Source: Nitrospira sp. UBA6493 (GTDB taxonomy: Bacteria; Nitrospirota; Nitrospiria; Nitrospirales; Nitrospiraceae). From it: a stretch of DNA of 26,523 bases. The DNA lies in assembly GCA_002435325.1 (NCBI GenBank), contig DJMJ01000019.1, positions 1 through 26,523 of the forward strand, read 5' to 3'. A program made the translations under genes and the position numbers. The notes beneath the pieces were generated by a model. It did not search any database. It was not told the origin of the DNA and worked only from the letters and a program-made list of their open reading frames with translations. Positions 7,797 to 15,941 of the stretch are shown one piece after another (within the stretch, counting starts at the first letter, position 1; each line of letters opens with the position of its first letter).

Positions 7797-9566
7797 ATGA
7801 AAGTTTCGCTGCTTTTCCCCCCGACATGGCACCCTTCACAACCGTATCTCAGCCTTCCATCATTAACAGGATTTCTGCATCAAGCCGGGGTAACAAACGT
7901 CTCTCAGCGTGATCTGGGCATCGAATTGTTGGATCAGGTGCTGACAAAATCTTTTGGCGCAGAAGTATATCAGCAATTGCAGGACAAGCAACGCGAGCTT
8001 GAACGAACGCAGTCAGGGGATGTCGGGCCAGGAAGTCGGGAGCATCACGCGAAGGTTGTGGAATCGCTGGATCGGTTCTCTTACCTTATTGATCGCGTGG
8101 AGCTAGCCAAAGAAACGCTGCGGAGCGATGGATTTTACGATCTGGATGCCTATCGTGGCAGCCTGTTCATGATCGATAAGTGGTTGGAGCTGATTTCTTC
8201 CGTTTATTTTCCGACCAGACTGACAGTGGTCGATAATCAGTTCAGTAATTATTCCATCTATTCCTCGAAAGATCTGATGAAGGTCATTCGGGATGAGGCA
8301 CAGAATCCGTACATTAGCCTCTTCCGAGATCGATTCATTCCCTCGATCGTCGGCGACCGGCCTGACATTATCGGCGTATCGATTACGGCGACTTCACAAA
8401 TTATCCCTGGATTGACCTTGTGCCGATTGATTAAGGAAGCTGCGCCGGATCTGCACGTGACGATCGGCGGAAGCATATTTACCCGTTTAGTGGATAACAT
8501 CCGTCGCTGTCCGAGTTTATTTGATATTACTGACGATATCGTGGTGTTTGAGGGAGAGACCGCGCTGCTAGAGCTGGTCAACCAGATGGCCGGGAAGAAA
8601 GATTTCAGCAAGGTGCCGAATCTGATTTATCGCCAGAACGGCAAAATTATGGTGAATCAACCGTTCTATTCAGAAAATGTGAACCAACTCCCGGCTCCAA
8701 ATTACGACGGATTTCCCCTCGATAAATACTTGTCGCCGGAACCGGTATTGCCGGTGCAGTTTTCGCGCGGGTGCTATTACAAAGATTGTGCGTTCTGCGC
8801 CCTCACGCTGGATCACCAGAATTTCAGGCAGAAAGATCCTGGCCGGACGATTGAAGAGCTGGAATGGTTAAAACAACGGTATGGTGCGCAGTATTTTTTC
8901 TTCACCGACGAATGCTTCGCCTTGGCTCCGACCAAGCGGCTCTGCCAGCAAATGATTGAGCGCAAATTGGACATCAAGTGGACATGCGAGATGCGGTTTG
9001 AGAAAAACCTGTCGCGCGAGTTACTGACTTCGATGCGAGATGCCGGCTGTCTCAAGATCGTGTTCGGGCTGGAATCGTTCAACCAGCGTATCATGGATTT
9101 CATGAAGAAGGGCATCAAACAGGAATGGGTGCGGCGCATCGCCGATGACTGTGTGGATTTGGGCATCGCTGTCCATTGCTACATTATCGTGGGCTTCCCA
9201 ACCGAGAAAGAAGAAGAAGCTCTGGAGACGATGAATTTTGTTGTGGAGAATAAGAAGCTGCACGAATCGTTCGGCTTCTCCTGCCAGCCGTGCCTCTTCG
9301 ATCTCGAGAAAGAAGCTCCGATCATGAGCGACCCAGGCGGGTACGGTATCCGCCGCATCATGCGGCCTTCAGCAGAGGATCTCAGTTTGGGTTTCTTCTA
9401 TGAGGTACAGGAAGGGATGACGCCGGAGCAGTCGGAGAAGCTGTACCAGTATGTCTATGAACGGATCAGTGAAGTGGTGTGCGAATTGCCGTTCAATTAC
9501 TCGATGGCGGATGGTTTGCTGTACATCGCCAGGGAGAAGCAGGCGCCGAAACCGATCGGTTCATAA
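7797..9566 (+). CDS. Cobalamin-binding-domain radical SAM protein, substrate unknown
   Basis: The 589-residue product begins in the style of B12-domain radical SAM enzymes (MKVSLLFPP). It shows their Rossmann-type features: DIIGVSITATSQ around residue 190, IGGSIFTR near 222-229, then FEGE. The radical SAM barrel carries the cluster motif C326-x4-C331-x2-C334 (CYYKDCAFC). Further hallmarks are FFFTDECF, TCEMRFEKNL, GLESFNQRIM and CYIIVGFPTE. The DxHxxG lower-ligand motif of B12 proteins is not seen, so cobalamin, if bound, would be base-off or the domain degenerate. Such enzymes methylate, oxidise or rearrange lipids, RiPPs and cofactors; the substrate cannot be read here. I prefer ATG 7797 over GTG 7788 because it gives the family's usual first residues; the ribosome binding site is poor. 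It stands as a single gene between two NXR-related blocks. Confidence 0.9.
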   Translation: MKVSLLFPPTWHPSQPYLSLPSLTGFLHQAGVTNVSQRDLGIELLDQVLTKSFGAEVYQQLQDKQRELERTQSGDVGPGSREHHAKVVESLDRFSYLIDRVELAKETLRSDGFYDLDAYRGSLFMIDKWLELISSVYFPTRLTVVDNQFSNYSIYSSKDLMKVIRDEAQNPYISLFRDRFIPSIVGDRPDIIGVSITATSQIIPGLTLCRLIKEAAPDLHVTIGGSIFTRLVDNIRRCPSLFDITDDIVVFEGETALLELVNQMAGKKDFSKVPNLIYRQNGKIMVNQPFYSENVNQLPAPNYDGFPLDKYLSPEPVLPVQFSRGCYYKDCAFCALTLDHQNFRQKDPGRTIEELEWLKQRYGAQYFFFTDECFALAPTKRLCQQMIERKLDIKWTCEMRFEKNLSRELLTSMRDAGCLKIVFGLESFNQRIMDFMKKGIKQEWVRRIADDCVDLGIAVHCYIIVGFPTEKEEEALETMNFVVENKKLHESFGFSCQPCLFDLEKEAPIMSDPGGYGIRRIMRPSAEDLSLGFFYEVQEGMTPEQSEKLYQYVYERISEVVCELPFNYSMADGLLYIAREKQAPKPIGS

Positions 9567-9601
9567 TAGATCGAGGGGGGCATGTACCAGATCGGGCGGC
9601 A

Positions 9602-9631
9602 TTGACCGCGTTTTTTTTCGACGGCTATAAT
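9602..9631 (+). promoter_or_regulatory. Sigma70-type promoter for the cluster beginning at 9660
   Basis: TTGACC (9602-9607) and TATAAT (9626-9631) are separated by 18 bp, with a run of eight T in the spacer. A start near 9638 would leave a leader of about 22 nt before ATG 9660, with GGAG at 9648-9651 as the ribosome binding site. Confidence 0.65.
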
Positions 9632-9659
9632 TCAGGGTGATTCAGTCGGAGCGCATGCG

Positions 9660-10778
9660 ATGAAGATGGCGACGATGGGAGAGCGGCTCACCGGCAGGGT
9701 GAGCGATTACGGTCCGCTCTTCGAATATACGATCAAGCTCGTCCTCCTGACGTCATTTCTGGAGCTGGTGCTGTATCGTCTGGTGTCGCGGTTGGGCATG
9801 CATCTCAGCAAGTTGGCGGTGGCCCATCCTTGGATTACCCCGACCTTCAGTACGCTCACCGAAATCGGAACGTGGCTGCTCAACATTGTGGCGATCCTCT
9901 TGTTTCTCGCCTTAATCGTGACCATGATCAATCGCGGGTCGTGGCCAGAAACCGGTCGAGTCACCAAGGTGGCAATGGCCTGTGCCGCGCTGCTGTTGCT
10001 CCTCACGGCGGGGTTTTTGGTGGTCCAGCCAGGGATGGTGGGTTCCCTGGTGTACAACGGGATTGCGTTCGTGACGCTGGTATTGCTGATGTTCGAATAT
10101 CTCGCGACTCATCATGGCCGCGCGCAGCGGATTCTGGGCCTGACCTTCGCCGTCGGGATATCGGGCTGGCTGTATTATCAGATCGTCTCTACAGCCTACA
10201 GCGTGGCCGGCACGGTGGCTGCGCCGCCGTTCGTCTACGAGGCGCATCGTATCGGCGAAGGGTTAATGGTGGTGGCGAGTTATCTGACGTTTGTCGCCTA
10301 TGGCCAGGGGCTTTCGCTCCGCACGAAGAACCGCCGCCAGCGTAATCGGGCGATCTGGTTTTGGGCCACGACCGGGACGATCTTTACCGCCCTGATCTTT
10401 ACCGATTATCTCCTCGGCCTGTATGATCCGGCCATGGCCTCGGCGGTGCGCCAGGCCTCGCAAGGGATCGGGTGGATTTTCCAGTTCGGCATGGGCTATA
10501 CCTTTTATCTCCCGTTTGCGATTTACATGGGAGGGTTGCTGTGCTGGTCCTACACGGTCATCAAGTTGCTCAATATGGGGCGGCTGGCCGGGTATGGAAT
10601 CGGTCTCATGTTCATTGCCGGGTACGCATTGCTGTTTTCCAATCTTACGTTGATGGTGATTCTCGGAGTAATGTTGTTGACGCTCGATCGGGCCAAGCCG
10701 GTGGCCGCGGAACCTGCAGTGCCGACCGAGAGCCCGGTGATGGGCTCGTCGGACGGACTGGTGACAGGACAGGTTTAA
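9660..10778 (+). CDS. Polytopic inner-membrane protein of unknown function
   Basis: The 372-residue protein has roughly nine or ten hydrophobic helices (for example residues 24-43, 69-88, 103-122, 130-148, 157-174, 196-214, 230-250, 283-305, 318-342) and a short Pro/Ser-rich polar tail. I recognise no family. Histidines near helix ends (HPW, THHG, EAHRIGEG) could bind heme, but no known quinol or heme-copper oxidase motif is present. GGAG 8 nt before ATG 9660 supports the start, and a good promoter lies just upstream. It is the first gene of the cluster with TPR, TatA, NHL, NxrC-like and cytochrome genes. A membrane platform or quinone-linked component for a periplasmic electron-transfer complex is a reasonable guess, not a finding. 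Confidence 0.85.
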   Translation: MKMATMGERLTGRVSDYGPLFEYTIKLVLLTSFLELVLYRLVSRLGMHLSKLAVAHPWITPTFSTLTEIGTWLLNIVAILLFLALIVTMINRGSWPETGRVTKVAMACAALLLLLTAGFLVVQPGMVGSLVYNGIAFVTLVLLMFEYLATHHGRAQRILGLTFAVGISGWLYYQIVSTAYSVAGTVAAPPFVYEAHRIGEGLMVVASYLTFVAYGQGLSLRTKNRRQRNRAIWFWATTGTIFTALIFTDYLLGLYDPAMASAVRQASQGIGWIFQFGMGYTFYLPFAIYMGGLLCWSYTVIKLLNMGRLAGYGIGLMFIAGYALLFSNLTLMVILGVMLLTLDRAKPVAAEPAVPTESPVMGSSDGLVTGQV

Positions 10779-10808
10779 CTCTCAATCACAGACACACAAG
10801 GTACATGT

Positions 10809-11621
10809 ATGGACACAACAAATCCGACTTCTGAACCAACGCCTGGGGCCACTGCACTGGATCCTGGAGATCAGCCGCTCTCACCGGACGAAGAAATCGT
10901 CGAAATCGAGAAATTGCTCGCGACCGAGCCGGATGATTTTCAGGCTCGCTGCCGGCTGGGCGAGCTATACTTCAGCAAGGGGCGCCTCGACGATGCGCTG
11001 GCCGAGGTCAAGAAATCGATCGAGATGGCCGAGGGCTTGCGTGCGGAAATGAACCGGTCGCTAGCGATGTATTACTCGAATCTCGGCACCATCTACGCAA
11101 CGAAGAATATGGCTGACGAGGCGGAGACCGAATTCAAGCATGCGCTTGAAGTCTTCCCTCACGATGTCCTCTCGTTGTTCAATCTTGGCCGCGTTTATGC
11201 GGACAAAAAAAAGTACATGGAAGCCAAGGATTATTATGAACGGCTGGTCGAAATTACGCCGGACGATCCGATCGCTTGGTACAATCTGGCGGGGGTTTAT
11301 ATCGAGTTGGATAATCCGCAGGTATCGGATTACAACACGATCGACATGGGCATTCAGTGCTACCTGCGGACCTTGGAGCTTGAGCCCAAGCATTTGGAGG
11401 CCAGTTTTAAACTGATGGAAATCGCGCTGAATCATAAGAAGACGGATTTGGCGATCAAGGTGATGGAAAGCGCCGTCGAACATAATCCCGATGAGCCCTT
11501 GGCCTATTACAACCTCATCAGTGTGTATGACAAGTGTAAGATGTTTGAGCAGGCCGAAGAGGCCCGCAAGCGGCTGAAAGAACGATTCGCGAAGAAAACC
11601 AAAGAGAGTTCCGCTTCCTGA
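10809..11621 (+). CDS. TPR-repeat protein, cytoplasmic
   Basis: The 270-residue product is built of tandem tetratricopeptide repeats from about residue 30 to 255. They are recognisable by units such as ARCRLGELYFSKGRLDDALA, YYSNLGTIYATKNMADEAE, SLFNLGRVYADKKKYMEAKD and AYYNLISVYDKCKMFEQAEE; five or six repeats are present. There is no signal peptide or membrane helix. TPR arrays act as protein-binding scaffolds, often in assembly of complexes. AAGG precedes ATG 10809 by 7 nt. The gene lies 30 nt after the membrane protein and 24 nt before tatA, so cotranscription is likely and a role in assembling or escorting Tat substrates is possible. Confidence 0.88.
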   Translation: MDTTNPTSEPTPGATALDPGDQPLSPDEEIVEIEKLLATEPDDFQARCRLGELYFSKGRLDDALAEVKKSIEMAEGLRAEMNRSLAMYYSNLGTIYATKNMADEAETEFKHALEVFPHDVLSLFNLGRVYADKKKYMEAKDYYERLVEITPDDPIAWYNLAGVYIELDNPQVSDYNTIDMGIQCYLRTLELEPKHLEASFKLMEIALNHKKTDLAIKVMESAVEHNPDEPLAYYNLISVYDKCKMFEQAEEARKRLKERFAKKTKESSAS

Positions 11622-11645
11622 TTTACCTTCACGAAGGAGTCCATC

Positions 11646-11936
11646 ATGTTTGGGAGTCTCGGATTTACAGAGTTGATTCTCATCCTTGTGATCGTGTTGA
11701 TCATTTTCGGGGCGGGCAAGTTGCCGCAGCTCGGAGAAGGATTGGGCAAAGCGATCAAGGGCTTTAAGAAGTCCGTGCATGAAGCCGATGCCATCGAGGC
11801 CGAGGCGCAAGCACAAGCCCAGGCGGCGCAACAGCAGGCCGCGGCGCCGGCTCAGGCTATCACGGCCGCGCCCGCGCAGGCCACGATCACCGTCGATCAG
11901 TCGGCTGCGGTGGCGCAGCCGGCCACGCGCGCCTAA
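11646..11936 (+). CDS. tatA: Sec-independent translocase component TatA
   Basis: This 96-residue protein has the TatA layout: a short periplasmic start, one transmembrane helix (about residues 7-22), the FGAGKLPQLGEGLG hinge and start of the amphipathic helix, then an unstructured Ala/Gln/Glu tail. TatA oligomers form the export path for folded proteins carrying twin-arginine signals. A strong AAGGAG precedes ATG 11646. The residue after the helix (FG) and the lack of a TatB-type extended amphipathic region favour TatA/TatE over TatB. No tatB or tatC is in the window. The placement inside a cluster of periplasmic redox proteins, and near a TorD chaperone, fits dedicated export of a folded, cofactor-loaded enzyme. 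Confidence 0.93.
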   Translation: MFGSLGFTELILILVIVLIIFGAGKLPQLGEGLGKAIKGFKKSVHEADAIEAEAQAQAQAAQQQAAAPAQAITAAPAQATITVDQSAAVAQPATRA

Positions 11937-11978
11937 TCGACCGCAACATGGCGGCGGCCAGACGCACGAAGGATGGGC

Positions 11979-13232
11979 ATGGACACAGAACTGCAATTGG
12001 CGGGCGGGTACATCGAAACTTTTGCGGGCAACGGGAAGGCTCGCAGCACCGGCGATGGCAAGCGGGCGGTGAAGGCCGGTATTCCGCTTCCCCACCATGT
12101 GGCGCTGGACAAAGAGGAAAAGTGGCTCTACTTTGCCGAGTCCGGATCCGATCGAATCCGCCGCATCAATCTCCAAGAGGGTACGCTGCATAATTTCGCC
12201 GGCATCGGCGAAACGTGTTACAGCGGCGATGAGGGCCCTTGCGGGGAGGCCGGTTTGTATCTGCCGCTCGATGTTGCCTTTGATTCACAGAATCATCTCT
12301 ATATATGCGACTCCGGGAGCAACCGTATCCGCAAGGTGGATCGGGACACCGGCATCATCACGACCGTCGTCGGTACCGGCCAGCACGGGTTCAATGGAGA
12401 CGGTCCGGCGCTTGAGGTAAATCTCACGTGGCCTGCCGCGATTGCCTTCGATCGTGACGATGTCATGTATATCGCCGATACCCAGGCCCATAAAGTCAGG
12501 CGCTACGACGCAAAAACCGGCGTGGTGACCACCATCGCCGGGACGTGGACAGCCGAGGACGATGCGCGCGAACAGCCCTTGGTCGCCCGTAATCTCGTGG
12601 TGCTTTCCGGTGACGCCATCGGCATCGATTTCAGCGATGACCATGGCTGGCTCATGCCGGTCTGCTCGGACGGGTTGGATATGTCAATGTATCTGGACGA
12701 TGGCAAGCCGGCAGTGGAGGCCCGTCTGTATGATGTGGTCGGTATTGCGGTCAACAGCCATGGCGATGTGCACATTGTCGATAAGGGCAGCAATCGCGTC
12801 CGAAAGATCGACGCTCGAACCGGGATTATCTCGACCGTGGCCGGTGTGTGCCGCTATGGTTTCGACGGGGACGACAAACCCGCTATCCGGGCCATGCTGC
12901 ATGCGCCGGAAGCCGTCGTGTTCGACCGGCAGGATAATCTCTACGTGTCCGACACGATGAATCATCGCGTTCGCAAAGTGAATGCGCAGACAGGCGTCAT
13001 CACGACCGTCGCCGGGAATGGCGACAGCGGCTATGAAGATAAGAATATGGGGGGCTGCGGCGCCGCCCGCTTTGTGGCGAAAGAGTCCGCCGGAACGGTC
13101 AAGCATGGGGATGGATTGTTGGGCGTGGAAGCGGTGGTCAACTCACCCGTGGGCCTGGCGCTGGATTCGCAGGGGCATCTCTATATGTGCGAGCGGGGTG
13201 AAAATAAAATTCGCCGGGTGAAGCTTCCTTAA
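11979..13232 (+). CDS. NHL-repeat beta-propeller protein
   Basis: The 417-residue product is made of NHL-type repeats, seen as recurring LPHHVALDKEEKWLYFAESG...IRRI, LPLDVAFDSQNHLYICDSGSN...IRKV, and HAPEAVVFDRQDNLYVSDTMNH...VRKV units. Between them lie TVAGxGxxGxxGD-like linkers, enough for a closed propeller. I prefer ATG 11979 over ATG 11973, because GAAGGA (11967-11972) is 6 nt from the former and abuts the latter. No signal peptide is visible, unlike the downstream neighbours, so the protein appears cytoplasmic unless exported by a partner. NHL propellers usually bind proteins or act as lyase-type enzymes; no catalytic residues are identified. It is 42 nt downstream of tatA and 95 nt upstream of the second NxrC-like gene. 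Confidence 0.88.
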   Translation: MDTELQLAGGYIETFAGNGKARSTGDGKRAVKAGIPLPHHVALDKEEKWLYFAESGSDRIRRINLQEGTLHNFAGIGETCYSGDEGPCGEAGLYLPLDVAFDSQNHLYICDSGSNRIRKVDRDTGIITTVVGTGQHGFNGDGPALEVNLTWPAAIAFDRDDVMYIADTQAHKVRRYDAKTGVVTTIAGTWTAEDDAREQPLVARNLVVLSGDAIGIDFSDDHGWLMPVCSDGLDMSMYLDDGKPAVEARLYDVVGIAVNSHGDVHIVDKGSNRVRKIDARTGIISTVAGVCRYGFDGDDKPAIRAMLHAPEAVVFDRQDNLYVSDTMNHRVRKVNAQTGVITTVAGNGDSGYEDKNMGGCGAARFVAKESAGTVKHGDGLLGVEAVVNSPVGLALDSQGHLYMCERGENKIRRVKLP

Positions 13233-13327
13233 GCCCTTGTGCCACGGTACAATCAATTTGTCTCGTGCGGGCTTTGTGATAGTGGGCAATCATCTCGACG
13301 GATGCCGTCGATTTACCGATCTTCTGC

Positions 13328-14158
13328 ATGGTGCGAATGACGAATCTCAATCGTTCCCGCCCTCTTCTGTATTCTTTTCTTGCGGCTCTCCTCGTAATTG
13401 GCAGCGTTCTGGGCGGATGGGGAATCCCACTGGTCAGTTCAGAAGGGATGATTATCCGTTCCCATCTGGTCGAAGGCGAGCTGCCATCGGCGCCAGAAGA
13501 CGCAGCCTGGTCCAAAGTGACGCCGATGACGCTTCCGCTCAGCGGACAAGTCATCACCCGTCCGGTCTGGCCAGAGCCGACGGCGAGGGCGCTGACGGTT
13601 AGATCCGTGCATAACGGCACCGAGATCGCCTTTTTGCTTGAATGGCAGGACAATACGAAAAATGACCGGTTGACGCCTGGTACCTTCCGTGACGGAGTGG
13701 CCATCGGCCTTCCGCTTGGCGATGCCCCCGCATTTTTCTGCATGGGGCAGCTGGATCACTACATCAATATCTGGCATTGGAAAGCGGATTGGCAGAGTGA
13801 CATCGACCGGCGCGCCGCGCGCCAATCGGAAAAGAAAGAGGGCGGTGTGCGCACGTTTGAAGTCATCCCTCGCAGGGTGTCCTCGGTGGAGGACTTGATC
13901 GGCGGCGGATTCAGCACGCTGACCACGAAAGAAAAACAGGGGCGTATTCAGGGGAAAGCTCAATGGAAAGACGGCGTCTGGCATGTGGTGATGCGCCGCC
14001 CGCTGTCGAGCGAGGAGCAAGAGAATGAGGCCAAGTTGATTCCGGGCCGGGTGCAGACTATTTCGTTCGCTGTCTGGAATGGGGAAAATAAAGAGCGCAA
14101 CGGGCAAAAATCCGTCGCACCGTGGTTTCAGTTAGCGATTGATCCGGTGAAGCTCTAG
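13328..14158 (+). CDS. Second NxrC-like heme-domain protein, divergent paralogue
   Basis: This 276-residue secreted protein (hydrophobic signal at about residues 12-32) is clearly related to the candidate NxrC at 6579-7532. The two share LSGQVITRP, EWQDNTKND, TFRDGVAIG, FFCMGQ, INIWHWKADWQ, SSVEDL, GGFSTLTT and AVWNGENKERNG. It lacks a segment of about 45 residues found between the IW-W motif and SSVEDL in the first copy. The candidate Met ligand is kept (M139). The position of the candidate Lys ligand (K269 in the first copy) is R223 (WHVVMRRPL). Heme binding may therefore be altered or lost. It sits directly before a PDZ protein and two pentaheme cytochromes. The start is uncertain: ATG 13328 or ATG 13337, neither with a clear ribosome binding site. 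Confidence 0.87.
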   Translation: MVRMTNLNRSRPLLYSFLAALLVIGSVLGGWGIPLVSSEGMIIRSHLVEGELPSAPEDAAWSKVTPMTLPLSGQVITRPVWPEPTARALTVRSVHNGTEIAFLLEWQDNTKNDRLTPGTFRDGVAIGLPLGDAPAFFCMGQLDHYINIWHWKADWQSDIDRRAARQSEKKEGGVRTFEVIPRRVSSVEDLIGGGFSTLTTKEKQGRIQGKAQWKDGVWHVVMRRPLSSEEQENEAKLIPGRVQTISFAVWNGENKERNGQKSVAPWFQLAIDPVKL

Positions 14159-14160
14159 AG

Positions 14161-14625
14161 ATGCATCATCTGAGAATCATGTCTTGCGAACAGTTTGCGC
14201 TTCGCTGGGGCTGGGTGGCCATGGTGTTGGTTGCATGGCTTGGCTTGGCTGGTGTCGCTCAAGCCGAAACAGCTGAACCGGAGATGACGGAAGAAGAGGC
14301 TGCGAGACTGGGCGAAGAATTCGGCATTGTTGTCGGGGCGGTTGATGAGGACATTCAAAAAGAACTGAAGTTGCAGCGCCCGCAGGGCGTGGCCGTGTTT
14401 GAAGTGATCGGAAACTCCCGCGCCGACTACGCGGGAATCAAAGTCCGATCCGTCATCAAGGAAATCGACAAGCGCGAAATTCGGAACATGGCGGATTTTG
14501 GGCAGGCGATTAAGAAGGCGATGAAGGAATGCAACTTTACTGTCGGCACCTATGAGTCGGCAGACCCTGGCGATCCCGTCGGATGGGGCGTGAACTTTCA
14601 TTTTGTGGGCTGTAAGCGGGACTAG
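14161..14625 (+). CDS. Periplasmic PDZ-domain protein
   Basis: The 154-residue product has a signal peptide ending near GVAQA-ETAEP (about residue 35) and one PDZ-like domain at about residues 65-140 (GVAVFEVIGNSRADYAGIKVRSVIKEIDKREIRNMADFGQAIKKA). PDZ domains bind protein C-termini or extended segments; here there is no protease domain, so it is probably an adaptor or chaperone-like factor in the periplasm. A Glu-rich segment (EMTEEEAARLGEEFG) precedes the domain. The gene begins 2 nt after the NxrC-like stop and ends 9 nt before the first cytochrome gene, implying translational coupling. An alternative start at ATG 14179 would still leave the signal peptide intact. Confidence 0.85.
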   Translation: MHHLRIMSCEQFALRWGWVAMVLVAWLGLAGVAQAETAEPEMTEEEAARLGEEFGIVVGAVDEDIQKELKLQRPQGVAVFEVIGNSRADYAGIKVRSVIKEIDKREIRNMADFGQAIKKAMKECNFTVGTYESADPGDPVGWGVNFHFVGCKRD

Positions 14626-14634
14626 GAACGAACG

Positions 14635-15927
14635 ATGCCAATACGACGATTGGCCGCCGGGCTCTTCTTGCTATGTGCCATAGGGATTCAGGCGCTGCCT
14701 CACGAACGGGCCATTGCGCAGAAAGCCGATGGCGAAGCGCCGGCCGAGTGGGTTCAGGAGATCGAAAAGGTCTTTATCCGATCAGAGGACTGCAAGCAAT
14801 GCCATGATCGTCACTATGAAGAGTGGAAAGGCGTACGCGAACAGACGCCGGACCTGAAAACGTTCGGCCGTGTCGATGCGGCCCTGTTGCACGGCACGGC
14901 ATTGGAGTCCCCGGTCTTTCGCACGGTGTTGGGCCTCTGGATGCAGACGAACCCCACGCCCGACGAGCGCCGCCGCTGCCTTGCCTGCCATGCCCCATCG
15001 ACCACGGTGTTTCCGCAGCATGTCGAAAAGATTACGGCGCAGATCCTAGCCGGAAAGCCGCAGGTCGAGGGCATTGGCTGCGCCTCTTGCCATATGATCA
15101 ATGCCGTAGAGAAGACACCGGGGCCGCCGCCGACCTTCAAGCTGTCGCCGGGGACGACCATGTATGGTCCCTTTGCGGATCCGGAAGAGAATCTTGTCCA
15201 TGTCGGCGCGCAATCAGAATTGTTTCGAGGGGCTAACTACTGCGCCTCCTGCCACTTCGACAAAGTGAAGGACGTGACTCAAAAGGAGTTGCCTGGCGAA
15301 ATTCTGCAGGGAACGGTCTGCCAGGATTGCCACATGGAGCCCTCGACGGGCAGCTCGACTTCCAGGCGCGGGTCGATGACCCGTGCGATCGGGCGCCACT
15401 GGTTTAGAGGCGTCGTCATTCCGGGAACTCTCTTGAAAAATCGGAACCTGCAAGCCGAGTGGATGCCACGAGTCGACATCGACGTGACCAAGTCCAGCGG
15501 CGCGGTGGAGGGTACAGCGCTGGTCAAAGTGGGGAGCCTGCCGCATAGTTTCCCGGATGGCGATCCGGTGTTGAAGCAGTTCATGCTGATAATCGCAATC
15601 AAGGATGCGCAGGGCAAGGTGTTGGCCGAAGAGACCAAGCGGTTTGGATTGCCCTATGACAAGATTCTCCGCGGCCCGATTCCCGATCCTTTTATCAAAG
15701 GCGGCCATACGCGTAAGGTGCCGTTCACGCTGCCGCTGGCGGCGGGCGCCGTACCAGCGACGGTGGAAGCCGTGCTGAATTATGCGTTAATCCCTACGCC
15801 TGAACCGGCGTTGCGCGACAAGTATCTGGCGACCTTGGCAAACGACAAAGAGCGCGCTGAGGCGAAGACTGTAATCGAGGAATACACGCAGCCGCGCCTC
15901 TTGACCTATCGGGCCAAGACTTTGTGA
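14635..15927 (+). CDS. Pentaheme cytochrome c with C-terminal beta domain
   Basis: The 430-residue protein carries a signal peptide (MPIRRLAAGLFLLCAIGIQA, cut near AIAQ) and five c-type heme motifs: C53KQCH57, C115LACH119, C149ASCH153, C203ASCH207 and C229QDCH233. The spacing and the CKQCHDRHYEEW start resemble the cytochrome c554/NrfB-like multiheme family. The C-terminal 170 residues lack heme motifs and look like a beta-sandwich. The protein should act in the periplasm as an electron relay. Its likely partners are the neighbouring NxrC-like protein and the second cytochrome. AGGAACG precedes ATG 14635. The downstream cytochrome is a clear paralogue, so tandem duplication is likely. Confidence 0.92.
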   Translation: MPIRRLAAGLFLLCAIGIQALPHERAIAQKADGEAPAEWVQEIEKVFIRSEDCKQCHDRHYEEWKGVREQTPDLKTFGRVDAALLHGTALESPVFRTVLGLWMQTNPTPDERRRCLACHAPSTTVFPQHVEKITAQILAGKPQVEGIGCASCHMINAVEKTPGPPPTFKLSPGTTMYGPFADPEENLVHVGAQSELFRGANYCASCHFDKVKDVTQKELPGEILQGTVCQDCHMEPSTGSSTSRRGSMTRAIGRHWFRGVVIPGTLLKNRNLQAEWMPRVDIDVTKSSGAVEGTALVKVGSLPHSFPDGDPVLKQFMLIIAIKDAQGKVLAEETKRFGLPYDKILRGPIPDPFIKGGHTRKVPFTLPLAAGAVPATVEAVLNYALIPTPEPALRDKYLATLANDKERAEAKTVIEEYTQPRLLTYRAKTL

Positions 15928-15941
15928 GAAAGGATATCGAC

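Noticed and set aside
11061..12191. Long minus-strand ORF of 376 codons across the TPR, tatA and NHL genes
   Set aside because: It is antisense to three genes with clear families; its sequence is low in domain-like character and reflects codon bias of the real strand.
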